Shown piece by piece: positions 9,018-16,705 of a stretch of DNA of 35,596 nucleotides; positions within the stretch are counted from its first letter, which is position 1, and the number at the start of each line of letters is the position of its first letter. The stretch comes from Desulfomonilaceae bacterium (GTDB lineage: Bacteria; Desulfobacterota; Desulfomonilia; Desulfomonilales; Desulfomonilaceae). Below the pieces are notes generated by a model. The model ran no database searches. It had not been told where the DNA came from and worked only from the letters and a program-made list of their open reading frames with translations. The position numbers and the translations under genes are program-made. The stretch is taken from NCBI GenBank assembly GCA_031082285.1, contig JAVHLK010000004.1, forward strand, positions 76,762-112,357. Direction: 5' to 3'.

Positions 9018-10009
9018 GTCCCGTTATCCTCCGAGAAGCGTCATAAGGGAAAACCGTCAACAAATGCCCTTGGTTACCGATTACCCGCGTTCATTAAGGA
9101 CACTCGCGTAGATCGGCACGGCTCGAGTGGTCCGCTCACTGGATTGTTTCAGATTAGTCCGTCGGGCGCCGAAAAGTCAAGATGGCAAGCCACTCAATTT
9201 TCAAATGAATTCGTGCTCGTTCCAAGATCTCTTTGGCTTTCCACGGCATCGGGTCGGCGTCGGCCACTGCCTATCCGCCCACCGGGACTCTTCAATGAGT
9301 TGTGGTGCTTAGAGCAATAGCCAAGAATTTCTGTTCGAGATTCACGTGTCTGTCGTTCCCGGCCCCCCCGGGCCCCTTTGGTCACAGGGGGAGCAAGGGG
9401 GATCTCTTTTCTTGAAGCCTGGGAACCAGACCCTGAGTATCTCTCGTTTCTTCCAACACGTGTTGTCTACCGCCGGCCCGCACGTTAAATCTTCACAGAG
9501 TTTTTTCGACTACTCGATACCCCCAATAATTGCGAGTACCGAGGCCATGTGCAAGCCCTCCGCGATGCGGCCGCTGCCTGAACGGCAATTTTTCTTGGTG
9601 AATTTCAAGAATTCCATGATATGATGGCTACCGTGACGGCATCGAATCATCTTCCTTTTCAGCAGCGCACCACGGAACAAACGAGCGGGTGCGCGGAGCT
9701 GTCATTCTTCGTTGACCATTATACGAAGACATTATGCGGTGCGGAAGAATGGAAGTCGGGAACTTCGATTGGACCTTCTCTGAAGCGCCCATCTCTCGAG
9801 CGTTTGAGTATTCCGCTTTGTCTTCCTCAAAGCCCGCGTCACTGACGGAACCGAACTTCTGCGGAATAAATCACGACCCGTGGTCTCGGGTCATCTGTAC
9901 TCCACTGAGTCGTAACCGGAAAAGAACACGAGACATTAAAGAGGGAGTCGTGAAGGGGCAGTCCTTCGCGATAAGGGACAAGCTACAGCCTTAAGGAAGG
10001 AGTAAAGCG
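9018..10009. other. Long non-coding interval between divergent siaB and cstA
   Basis: About 990 bases separate the divergent siaB and cstA genes. The short open frames here have no family resemblance and no ribosome binding site, and I regard none as a gene. The interval must hold the promoters of both operons. Visible structure: a G/C-run block at 9361-9401; a weak hairpin (TGCC/GGCA) followed by five T at about 9575-9594; and an inverted repeat with 6-base arms GACCCG (9875-9880) and CGGGTC (9887-9892), about 120 bases before cstA, which could be an operator or leader hairpin. No tRNA or recognised riboswitch is visible. A small RNA is possible but unsupported. Confidence 0.4.
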
Positions 10010-11674
10010 ATGAGTTCCGTCGTGGTGTTCGTCTTCTGGGCAGTAATCATTATCGTTGGTTACTTCCTCTACTCGAAATGGGTTGACACAACCATATTCC
10101 GGTCGGATTCAAAGCGGGCCACTCCGGCAAAGATGTACATGGACGGGGTGGATTTCATGCCGGCAAACAAGAATATCCTCTACGGTTTCCAGCTCAACTC
10201 GATCGCCGGCGCGGCTCCAATCATCGGACCCATCATAGCCCTCCAGTGGGGATGGCTTCCCGCCGTGCTGTGGCTGGGGTTTGGGGTGCTCTTCATTGGC
10301 TGGGTCCAGGACTACACGAGTTGCATGATGTCGGTCAGAAGTGACGGAGACACCTTTGGGGCCCTGAGCTATCGACTGATCTCTCCTCGTGCACGGTTGA
10401 TTCTCCTTACGTTCGTCTATTTCTATCTGTTGTTGATCGCCGCGGCCTTCGGCAATGTCATCTCGAAACTGCTCAGTACCAAGGCGGTATTGCCTTTCCC
10501 GATGCTTGTGATTGTGGCCGTGAGTCTGCTGGTGGGGCAGATGATCTACCGATGGAGAGTGAACATTCTCATCACCACGGTCGTCGCCGTTGCAGCCATC
10601 TTCATCGGCATCGGATTGGGCGGGTATATTCAGATTCCCGGGTCTTTCACGGCAATGCTCATCGCGCTGCTGATTTTCGGATATTTCAGCTCGATCCTCC
10701 CGGTGTGGCGTTTCATCCAACCATTCAACTACGCTTCGGTCTATGTGGTGTACGGCGGCATCATCGCCGGCGTTGTCGGGCTTCTCATCGCGCACAAGCC
10801 CATAACCTTGCCCGCGTACACGAGCTTTTCGATCGGTATGGGACCGCTGTGGCCGCTACTCTTTGTCACCATCGCGTGCGGGGCTATTTCGGGCTGGCAC
10901 AGCCTGGTTTCCAGCACGGGGACCTCCCGCCAGATCGAGAACGAAGTGGACGTGCGGCCCGTTACCGGGGGGGCCATGTTTGCCGAATTCACCATTGCCA
11001 TTATCGCGGTAGTGATTTGCGCGACGGCCTTTGCGGATTCATCTCAGTACATAGCCACGGCCCTCAAGAATCCTGCAGGGGTCTTTACGACAGGGCTTGC
11101 CAGCGCCATGGCCACCATCGGGATTCCGGCTTCTTATGGAGGCGCGTACGCGGGCTGCATGATCCTCATCCTCGCAATGACCGTGGTGAATCTCGTTTTC
11201 CGGTTCATGAAGGTAGCGACGGCCGAGCTCCTGGGAGACCACATCGGCGTGGCCAAGAACCCTCATGTGGCCACCATCGTCGCGGCAGTGCTGGCCTTCA
11301 TCCTCATCCAAACGGGGACCTTCACTCATGTGTGGGTACTCTTTGGAGGCTCGAATCAGCTCATGGCAGGGTTGGCGCTCCTGCTCGTTACGTTATTCCT
11401 CGCGTCAAAGGCACAGAGTTACACCTTCGTGGCCCTTCCCATGCTGTTCATGTATATAACGACGGTCGCGGCGTTGGTTTACAAGTCGGTTGAGTTGCTG
11501 AGCAAAGTAATCATGGGTACGGTTGCGGGAACGGTACTCATCGGCAACCTTATCGCCGGTTTGATCGGAGTGGTGCTCGTCATCTGCGCGTTGATCTTGG
11601 CATGGGACGGGTATAAGGCGTTCAAGAAGTACACAGCGGAAAAAGTGAAGGGCGCGGTCAAGACCCCTGCATAG
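10010..11674 (+). CDS. cstA: Carbon-starvation CstA-family transporter
   Basis: This is a 554-residue polytopic membrane protein of the CstA family, which imports pyruvate or peptides in the bacteria studied. It has about 15 hydrophobic segments. Family landmarks include the N-terminal YSKWVDTTIF, VDFMPANKNILYGFQ, SIAGAAPIIGP, WVQDYTSCMMSVRSDG, the SGWHSLVSSTGTSRQI loop and WVLFGGSNQLMAG. It is of the shorter family type (E. coli CstA is about 700 residues). The start ATG has a strong AAGGAAGGAG site. It begins the + strand cluster with two small proteins and two ArsA-like ATPases, although a stem-loop at 11691-11726 separates it from them. The family is secure; the substrate is not known. 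Confidence 0.94.
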   Translation: MSSVVVFVFWAVIIIVGYFLYSKWVDTTIFRSDSKRATPAKMYMDGVDFMPANKNILYGFQLNSIAGAAPIIGPIIALQWGWLPAVLWLGFGVLFIGWVQDYTSCMMSVRSDGDTFGALSYRLISPRARLILLTFVYFYLLLIAAAFGNVISKLLSTKAVLPFPMLVIVAVSLLVGQMIYRWRVNILITTVVAVAAIFIGIGLGGYIQIPGSFTAMLIALLIFGYFSSILPVWRFIQPFNYASVYVVYGGIIAGVVGLLIAHKPITLPAYTSFSIGMGPLWPLLFVTIACGAISGWHSLVSSTGTSRQIENEVDVRPVTGGAMFAEFTIAIIAVVICATAFADSSQYIATALKNPAGVFTTGLASAMATIGIPASYGGAYAGCMILILAMTVVNLVFRFMKVATAELLGDHIGVAKNPHVATIVAAVLAFILIQTGTFTHVWVLFGGSNQLMAGLALLLVTLFLASKAQSYTFVALPMLFMYITTVAALVYKSVELLSKVIMGTVAGTVLIGNLIAGLIGVVLVICALILAWDGYKAFKKYTAEKVKGAVKTPA

Positions 11675-11690
11675 GGATCGCAAACGCGAG

Positions 11691-11726
11691 CTTACCGGGT
11701 TCCGGACTCCATCGGAACCCGGTAAG
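11691..11726 (+). terminator. Perfect 14-bp stem-loop after cstA
   Basis: The arms 11691-11704 (CTTACCGGGTTCCG) and 11713-11726 are exact reverse complements around an 8-base loop. The structure begins 17 bases after the cstA stop. No T run follows, so it is not a standard intrinsic terminator. It may instead be a partial terminator or an RNA processing or stability element that sets different expression for cstA and the downstream small-protein/ATPase genes. Confidence 0.6.
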
Positions 11727-11743
11727 TCGAAGGGAGCTCCGGA

Positions 11744-12037
11744 GTGAAAAACCCGTGTAATGCGGAAAGTGTGAGAAACTCGATTCGAAAAGGGTGGAGG
11801 TCTCTCAAGGACTTCTTGTACGGGTTCTTCCTTTACGGCATGGTTCAGGAGGTGGAAGGCAGAAGGCGGCAACGCGAAAGCGCTTTTTTCCTGTTGGTGA
11901 TGGGGGATCTGGTAGGCTTGCCGATTTTCCCTTGTTACTACAGATTTCGCCTTCTGCCCTACTGTATCGCTAAGCTTGGACCGTGGAAACGGAACACGCT
12001 CAGGCCCAAGGACCTATTCAGCAACGTGTCGGACTAG
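11744..12037 (+). CDS. Small protein, paralogue 1, of the CstA-ArsA cluster
   Basis: This is a 97-residue protein of unknown function. It starts at GTG 11744, chosen for the GGGAGCTCCGGAG region upstream. One hydrophobic stretch (about residues 46-62, AFFLLVMGDLVGLPIF) could be a membrane helix or hairpin. It is clearly paralogous to the next gene: both share an early F-x-YG-x-H/x-GM region, then MGDxxGxPIxPxYYxxRLLP, then WKRxxLRxKD. The two genes are 6 bases apart and are followed by two ArsA-like ATPases. I know no named family for it. A role as membrane partner or client of the ATPases is inference from gene order. Confidence 0.8.
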   Translation: MKNPCNAESVRNSIRKGWRSLKDFLYGFFLYGMVQEVEGRRRQRESAFFLLVMGDLVGLPIFPCYYRFRLLPYCIAKLGPWKRNTLRPKDLFSNVSD

Positions 12038-12043
12038 AGGTTT

Positions 12044-12328
12044 ATGATGACCGAGAAGAAACAAAAGAAGAAGAAGAGAGGCGGAATTGTCGGCTTCTTT
12101 CAAGACTTCACGTACGGTATGGCCACCCATGGAATGGCGCGTCACGCGGTGAAGACCCGTTCCAGCATGGAGCATCTCTTCATACTGATTACCATGGGCG
12201 ACATGCTCGGAGTACCGATTCTTCCGCCGTACTACTCTCTGAGGCTTCTCCCCCATGTGGTTCCCCAGATAACGACCTGGAAGCGGAGAATGTTGCGGGA
12301 AAAGGACTTCGTGGATTCACTCTACTAA
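12044..12328 (+). CDS. Small protein, paralogue 2, of the CstA-ArsA cluster
   Basis: This is a 94-residue protein. It starts at ATG 12044 after AGAGG; a second ATG follows directly. The N-terminus is very basic (KKQKKKKRGG), then comes YGMATHGMARH and one hydrophobic stretch, HLFILITMGDMLGVPILP (about 46-63), followed by PYYSLRLLPHVVP and WKRRMLREKDF. It shares the MGDxxGxPIxPxYYxxRLLP core and WKRxxLRxKD tail with the preceding protein, so the pair arose by duplication. The basic N-terminus suggests it stays inside the cell with the hydrophobic part in the membrane. The function is unknown. Its tight linkage to two ArsA-like ATPases suggests the two pairs work together. Confidence 0.85.
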   Translation: MMTEKKQKKKKRGGIVGFFQDFTYGMATHGMARHAVKTRSSMEHLFILITMGDMLGVPILPPYYSLRLLPHVVPQITTWKRRMLREKDFVDSLY

Positions 12329-12397
12329 TCGGGGGCTCGCAAACCCTATCCATCTCGACCGGGCATGCCCCGGTCCATCGTAAGGAGGATCCCCGCC

Positions 12398-13381
12398 ATG
12401 GGACTGGCAGAGCGTCTGCTCGGGTCACCGGAGAAACAGTTCATCATGTACGGCGGCAAAGGAGGGCTTGGGAAGACTACGTTCTCAGCCGCCACCGCCT
12501 ATTATCTGGCCAACAAGGGGAAGCGCGTGCTCGTGTTCTCCGTCGATCCCCAGGCATCGCTGAGCGATATATTCGAGCGGGACATTTTTGGCCAAGGCAA
12601 CGTCGAAATAGCACCGAATCTCTTTGCATGCGAGGTGGATGCCGATCGGAGAATAGCCGAGTACCAGCAAGAGATCCGTCAAAAAATCATGGACATGTAC
12701 GGGATGGCTAAGGTCCCGGATGAAATTGAGAGCTACATTGCGGCGTCTTCCGCGGAACCCGCAATGGAGGAGAGCGCAATATTCGATGCAGTGGTCGACA
12801 TCGTAGTGGAAGGCGGCTTTGATTACTACATCTACGATCTCGTGCCGTTGGGACATGCGCTCTACTACCTGAGCATGGGATCGATATATGACGCGTGGCT
12901 GAATAAGATCACCGGACTCAGGGAGCAAATGCGGGAATACGACGAGGTCATCGCCACCATGCAAAGCGATGATGAAATCTCCGAGGACAAGATCTATGAA
13001 GAGCTCGTGTACATCAAGAACCGGATCGGAACTGCATCACAGATCATGACCGATCCTCAAAGGACTTCCTTTTATTTCGTTCTCACACCTGAGGAGATGA
13101 TCATCAATGACACGCGGAAGGCTGCCGATCTCTTCGGCAAATTCGGCGTCCCCATGTCCGGCTACATTGTGAACCGGGTCATTCCGGTGGAAGAGCTTAC
13201 GGGCGACCTGCCGTCTTATCTCCGGAATCGGGTCGAAATGCAGGTGGGATGCCTTGACAACATAAGGAAGATCTTCGGCAAGGACGTATTGGGCTATGTC
13301 CCCGAATTCGACAACGAAGTCAAGGGAATGGACGCGATCAGGCGTATGGCGGAAACTATGTTCGGGGAGAAGCTGACATGA
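12398..13381 (+). CDS. ArsA/Get3-like ATPase, paralogue 1
   Basis: The start is ATG 12398, eight bases after TAAGGAGGA; an ATG at 12365 in frame lacks a site. The 327-residue product is a deviant-Walker P-loop ATPase of the ArsA/Get3 (TRC40) group. The P-loop GGKGGLGKTTFS (residues 19-30) has the signature Lys21. Switch I reads SVDPQASLSD with Asp50 kept, the residue equivalent to Get3 Asp57. The Switch II motif, DTAPTGH in the family, is altered to DLVPLGH (147-153). There is no CxxC zinc motif, so dimerisation differs from eukaryotic Get3. The gene overlaps the next one by ATGA, so both ATPases should be made together, probably as a heterodimer. Client proteins are unknown. Anion export is possible but no ArsB or ArsD is nearby. 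Confidence 0.88.
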   Translation: MGLAERLLGSPEKQFIMYGGKGGLGKTTFSAATAYYLANKGKRVLVFSVDPQASLSDIFERDIFGQGNVEIAPNLFACEVDADRRIAEYQQEIRQKIMDMYGMAKVPDEIESYIAASSAEPAMEESAIFDAVVDIVVEGGFDYYIYDLVPLGHALYYLSMGSIYDAWLNKITGLREQMREYDEVIATMQSDDEISEDKIYEELVYIKNRIGTASQIMTDPQRTSFYFVLTPEEMIINDTRKAADLFGKFGVPMSGYIVNRVIPVEELTGDLPSYLRNRVEMQVGCLDNIRKIFGKDVLGYVPEFDNEVKGMDAIRRMAETMFGEKLT

Positions 13382-14361
13382 ATACCAACATGCAGGACTT
13401 TTTAGAGACTCGACCCACTCTCCGGTACGTTTATTTCGGAGGCAAAGGAGGGGTCGGCAAGACGGTAATGGCCGGAGCCACGGCACTCTGGTTTGCTCAA
13501 CAAGGCAAGAAAACGCTCCTGGCATCCACTAACCCCGTGCACAGCCTTTCCAATCTACTGGACCAGAACGTGTTCGGTAAGGCAACGGAAGTCGATCAGG
13601 GCTACGGCCTTTATGCACTTGAAATCGACACTCGAGAGACAATCGAACGGTCCAAAACCGAAATCCGGGAGAAAGTCAACTGGTTCTTGAAATTTGCCGA
13701 CATCCCGACCAAGGCTGAGGATTTCGTCGAGTCCGCCACCATGAACCCGGCTTTCGAGGAATCGGCCATGTTCGAGAACATGATCGACCTCATCATGGAC
13801 GACAAGTACGAGGTCTATGTATTCGACACGGCTCCCACGGCAAATGCTCGCAGGCTTCTCGGCATGTCGCAGGTCTACGGTCTCTGGGTGGACAAGATGC
13901 TCCAGAGTCGCAAAGAAGCCCGAGACACGAGAATCAGTCTCTCTTTTCGTAAGAAAAAGGAGGAAGAGCAGGAAGACCCGCTCTTGACATACCTGTCATC
14001 CTTTCGCGATCGAATCGAGCGCATGAGGGTACTGCTTACCGACGATTCCAAGACCGCCTTTTTCTTCGTCACGTTGCTGGAATCGCTACCCATCGCGGTC
14101 ATCAAACGGTTTATCGGCTGGTTCCACGATTTCGGGATTCCCATCGGCGGAGTCGTCGTCAACCAGGTCATCGACGACTCACAGCTTGATGAAAATACCA
14201 CTCAGTTCGTTTTGAACAGAGTTCAGATGCAGAAGAAGTATCTTGAGGAAGCCCAACAGAGTTTTGAGCGAATTCTCGGAATGGTCCCCCTTATGGAGAA
14301 GGAAGTCAGGGGAGTCCCCATGATTGCCAGGGTCGCGTCAAACCTCTTTCCCGGCATTTGA
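13378..14361 (+). CDS. ArsA/Get3-like ATPase, paralogue 2 (Switch I Asp to Asn)
   Basis: This 327-residue protein is the same length as its upstream paralogue and is translationally coupled to it (ATGA overlap). The P-loop GGKGGVGKTVMAG is intact with signature Lys23. Switch I reads STNPVHSLSN: Asn52 (codon AAC, 13531-13533) replaces the family Asp, the position whose Asn mutant in yeast Get3 is the known hydrolysis-deficient form. Switch II is closer to canonical than in the partner (DTAPTANARR, 150-159). A charged insert (RKKKEEEQEDP, about 195) and a conserved C-terminal VQMQKKYLEEAQQSF helix, which resembles the Get3 region KMQKKYLDQ, are visible. Probably a slow or silent ATPase subunit that pairs with paralogue 1. 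Confidence 0.88.
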   Translation: MNTNMQDFLETRPTLRYVYFGGKGGVGKTVMAGATALWFAQQGKKTLLASTNPVHSLSNLLDQNVFGKATEVDQGYGLYALEIDTRETIERSKTEIREKVNWFLKFADIPTKAEDFVESATMNPAFEESAMFENMIDLIMDDKYEVYVFDTAPTANARRLLGMSQVYGLWVDKMLQSRKEARDTRISLSFRKKKEEEQEDPLLTYLSSFRDRIERMRVLLTDDSKTAFFFVTLLESLPIAVIKRFIGWFHDFGIPIGGVVVNQVIDDSQLDENTTQFVLNRVQMQKKYLEEAQQSFERILGMVPLMEKEVRGVPMIARVASNLFPGI

Positions 14362-14603
14362 TGCGGGGTCTCGCTTCGAGTCTCTCGTGACCGTTCACGG
14401 GGCCGAGGACTCATTCCACACATTCGGATCGCACGGCCTCGCACAAAACCGGAGCCGTACGGCCGCCGAGGGACGCGGGTCGGTCTTCTTCCCCCCGCTT
14501 CCCGGCTCTCCTCGGGCCGATGTGCATCATGGCGGGGTTGTTGGGGTTCCTCAAGGCGCGGAACCGGAATGACGGGCTCATTACCGATTGTTCCCGGCGA
14601 GCG
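14362..14603. other. Convergent intergenic region
   Basis: These 242 bases lie between the second ATPase gene and the convergent thioredoxin-fold gene. I see no gene. It is GC-rich with no strong terminator that I can place. Confidence 0.35.
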
Positions 14604-15008
14604 TCAGGAACCGTTTCGACTTCCACCCGTGTCCGAAAGCTCCCGCAACCGTTCGTCGATCAAAGATTGCAGAGTATCCGCGTCCCATCCCGCGCAGGTT
14701 CGAGTTTTGTCCACGATGAATGCCGGCAGTTTGAAAACCCCGTGCCGAATTTGCTTCCACAGTCCCAGAGGGGACTGGGCGTCGATGAGCGTGATGCGAA
14801 TGCGATGTTTGTACAAACGGTCGATCTCCTGAATCCAATCCGCAATGCGAGCCCCGGATTCCTTCCAGTGTTCCGGGTACTCTTCGCACGATGAATGATG
14901 AAGCTTTTCCTGCAATCCCAACCGGTTCGTTACCAACCCGCACCCGCGGCACCCAAAACCGAGGCTGGACAGCATGGGCGCGACGATTTCTACAACAATG
15001 GGGGTCAT
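14604..15008 (-). CDS. Small thioredoxin-fold-like protein with CxxC
   Basis: The start is ATG 15008 because AAGGAA lies seven bases upstream; an ATG 21 bases earlier is less well placed. The 134 residues hold a CRGC motif (20-23) after a first strand, further cysteines at 41 and 105, a central charged helix (WIQEIDRLYKHRI), the strand ITLIDAQS, and KLPAFIVD (93-100), which looks like the cis-Pro strand of thioredoxin-fold proteins. The order CxxC, then LPxF/VxD, then a C-terminal helix supports a thioredoxin-like redox or metal-handling role, but the distance from the CxxC to the cis-Pro is that of a divergent family. It converges on the ATPase operon and is not co-transcribed with it. Confidence 0.65.
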   Translation of the reverse strand: MTPIVVEIVAPMLSSLGFGCRGCGLVTNRLGLQEKLHHSSCEEYPEHWKESGARIADWIQEIDRLYKHRIRITLIDAQSPLGLWKQIRHGVFKLPAFIVDKTRTCAGWDADTLQSLIDERLRELSDTGGSRNGS

Positions 15009-15390
15009 CACAGTGTTCCTTTCCCGCATCCCGCCACGGCACTTTCCGCACCTAAGAGACGCGTGCCGGTCCCGAAGCCGCGCGATGAATATCGATCATA
15101 ATCATCCGCGTTGCAAATACAGAGCGTTTCCATATAAGCCTTACCCCGCTCGCTCGGGCCTCCGACATTATTCTCAGTCAATATAATCACGAATTCTCCG
15201 TACGCACGTTCTCCAACGAACGGAACGCGACCATTCAGTCTCTCGGGGGGGAACTCAAGGACCGATGTGTTGGTGCGCCCCCGGGCTTGAATCGGAGGGC
15301 GCAATTTCGTCGACTTGACCGTGCAAGAAGAGAGATTGTTTTCCCGCGTTCTGCGCGGGACTCGGCACCTCGGAAAGACATGGTAGAGGT
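15009..15390. other. Non-coding region upstream of the thioredoxin-fold gene
   Basis: No convincing gene. The stretch 15095-15200 is noticeably richer in A and T than its surroundings and probably holds the promoter of the 15008 gene, but I cannot assign -35 and -10 boxes with confidence. A short GC hairpin (CCCG/CGGG) lies near 15147. Confidence 0.35.
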
Positions 15391-15530
15391 CGTCATAGCG
15401 GGCGAAGCGAAGCAATCTCAGGTCGTAGGGTCCCGCGGAACGCGGGATGCCCGCCGTCTCCCCGGCGAAGGCCGGGGTCCAGATAAAGAAGCCTGGATCC
15501 CGGCCTTCGCCGGGACGACGGGTGGGCCTG
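15391..15530. repeat. Cluster of dispersed palindromic repeats
   Basis: Three adjacent elements are seen. First, 15391-15420 has the GCGGGCGAAGCGAAGCAATC signature of a widespread dispersed repeat. Second, 15431-15447 is a perfect hairpin (TCCCGCG, loop GAA, CGCGGGA). Third, 15461-15482 and 15493-15514 are 22-base arms with one mismatch around a 10-base spacer (left arm core CCCGGCGAAGGCCGGGG). The 18-base string at 15450-15467 recurs exactly at 34461-34478, and the second hairpin recurs in inverse orientation at 34376-34392. Translated, this repeat gives the familiar spurious RRRPGSR...DPGLRRGDG peptide. REP-like intergenic elements are the best description. Confidence 0.85.
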
Positions 15531-15952
15531 TGTGCTGGTCTCGGCCTCGCTAATGCCTGGAACCCGCGACCGTATTTGAGAAACGGGGCACTGAGTAAAA
15601 GGGTTGAGGTTTTGGCTGTAGTACGATAGGGTGATGCGTAGCACGATTGCTTCGACCGCTTGGTCAAGCCGGTACGCTGCATTGAGCATCGCGACGGTCA
15701 TTGTTCTTTGAATTGCCTGCTCCCGGTCGGCAATCCTAGTACGCACCGACAATGACTCCGCGTTGAAGGGCACTGAAGCTGTTCTCCGCGATCAGACAGG
15801 GAGGTTGGACATCGGGTCGGCAAGAGGGTCCGTAGAGCCTACAGAGACGTCACATCACCGCCCACGCCCGCGATATTCGCGGCCGAGGGGCCTCATTCGT
15901 CTCCACAGGAGGCCCCGGCCGCCGCCGGTCCATGCCTCGGTGCACCGTCGCG
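15531..15952. other. Non-coding region beyond the repeat patch
   Basis: About 420 bases with no supported gene. A minus-strand frame starting near 15773 has a plausible-looking first 60 codons but runs straight into the repeat elements, has no ribosome binding site that I can see and resembles no family; it could be a decayed gene fragment. Confidence 0.35.
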
Positions 15953-16210
15953 TCAATGACCGTGGTCGTGAGCCTCGGTCTCATGAGCTGCGTGAACGTG
16001 GTCGTGCCGGCCGTGGTCGCCCGAGTGATCGTGGTCATGAATCACCGCGTCGAGATGCTCGTGCTCATGTTTGTGCTCATGCCGATGCTCGTGGTCATGC
16101 GCGTGCGTGTGCTCGTGGCTGTGGACGGAGTCTCCGTGCGCATGTTCGTGAGAATGGGTGTGAGAGTGTGTATGCGCATGCAGATGCTCATGTTCATGGT
16201 CGCCGTACAT
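15953..16210 (-). CDS. Histidine-rich metal-binding protein (34 His in 85 residues)
   Basis: The 85-residue protein is 40% histidine, mostly in alternating His-x pairs (HEHEHLHAHTHSHTHSHEH), with Asp and Glu between. There is no cysteine and no signal peptide, so it is cytoplasmic. The ATG at 16210 is preceded by AGGAGA at normal spacing, which supports a real gene despite the low complexity. Proteins of this make-up, such as Helicobacter Hpn, or His-rich tails of HypB and SlyD, store or deliver nickel, and sometimes zinc or cobalt. No hydrogenase, urease or metal transporter lies in the window. A candidate promoter (16265-16293) and an inverted repeat (16308-16334) lie upstream. Metal binding is well grounded; nickel specifically is inference. 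Confidence 0.82.
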   Translation of the reverse strand: MYGDHEHEHLHAHTHSHTHSHEHAHGDSVHSHEHTHAHDHEHRHEHKHEHEHLDAVIHDHDHSGDHGRHDHVHAAHETEAHDHGH

Positions 16211-16264
16211 CGGTGTCTCCTTTCATCGAGGGCGCAATTTGAGTTCCAGGTCTCTCTTACATAC

Positions 16265-16293
16265 ACGCTAAGGCACCATCGCGAGATTGTCAA
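16265..16293 (-). promoter_or_regulatory. Candidate sigma-70 promoter of the His-rich gene
   Basis: On the minus strand, a consensus -35 TTGACA (16288-16293) is followed after 17 bases by TAGCGT (16265-16270), a weak -10. It lies 55 bases before the ATG at 16210. The -35 is a perfect match and the spacing is ideal; the -10 is poor, as in regulated promoters. Confidence 0.45.
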
Positions 16294-16307
16294 CAAATTG
16301 GCATGGT

Positions 16308-16334
16308 TATGTCAGACGTGGTACACGCGGCATA
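16308..16334. promoter_or_regulatory. NikR-like inverted repeat upstream of the His-rich gene
   Basis: TATGTC (16308-16313) and GGCATA (16329-16334) form imperfect inverted half-sites just upstream of the candidate promoter. They resemble NikR operators (GTATGA-N16-TCATAC), but the distance between the TATG and CATA cores is 19 bases, not 18, so the match is only suggestive. Confidence 0.25.
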
Positions 16335-16705
16335 CATTTCGGTCGGAGGGTCGTGACTTATGCCATGCATTCTTCGTAAGGACGCCTCTCGCCGGCCGGA
16401 GCGCGCATCCAATTGAAGGGGGTTCCGCGAGACTGAGGCCCTCCGGAATTAGAGGATCGGAAGGGAATCAGAGGCACCTGGTGTCCGGTTACGCTGTGGA
16501 TACGGAATAGGTAATCGGCGAGGGGTAGTGCTGGAAACGCCTGGAGCTGTGTCGTTCCCGAGAAGATCCGCCGGCCCTTTGAGGGCGTGGAGTTTCGGGG
16601 CTCCCTTTGACGGCTGGAAAGCAGACTCGGACACCGGCTACGGTACAGGGTCGGCCCCATAACCCGGGATCGTCCCGCATCAGACGGGTGAAGAGGAGAA
16701 TAGGT
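16335..16705. other. Non-coding region between the His-rich and RHH-like genes
   Basis: About 370 bases between divergent genes. I see no gene or strong repeat. It should contain the promoter of the 16706 gene. Confidence 0.35.

Noticed and set aside
12398-14361. Arsenic-resistance operon
   Set aside because: No ArsB, ArsC, ArsD or ArsR gene is present, and the ATPases are separate, switch-altered paralogues and not a fused ArsA.
15393-15773. Minus-strand frame of 126 residues
   Set aside because: Its second half is the translation of the palindromic repeat (RRRPGSR, DPGLRRGDG), a known source of spurious proteins; the first half has no ribosome site or family.
16308-16334. A true NikR operator
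   Set aside because: The half-sites are imperfect and the spacing between the TATG and CATA cores is one base too long; I list it only as NikR-like.
15763-16510. Plus-strand frames of 159 and 192 residues opposite the His-rich gene
   Set aside because: Their Arg/Ala/His- or Val/Met-rich repeats are the complement of the alternating His codons; the minus-strand frame has the ribosome site.
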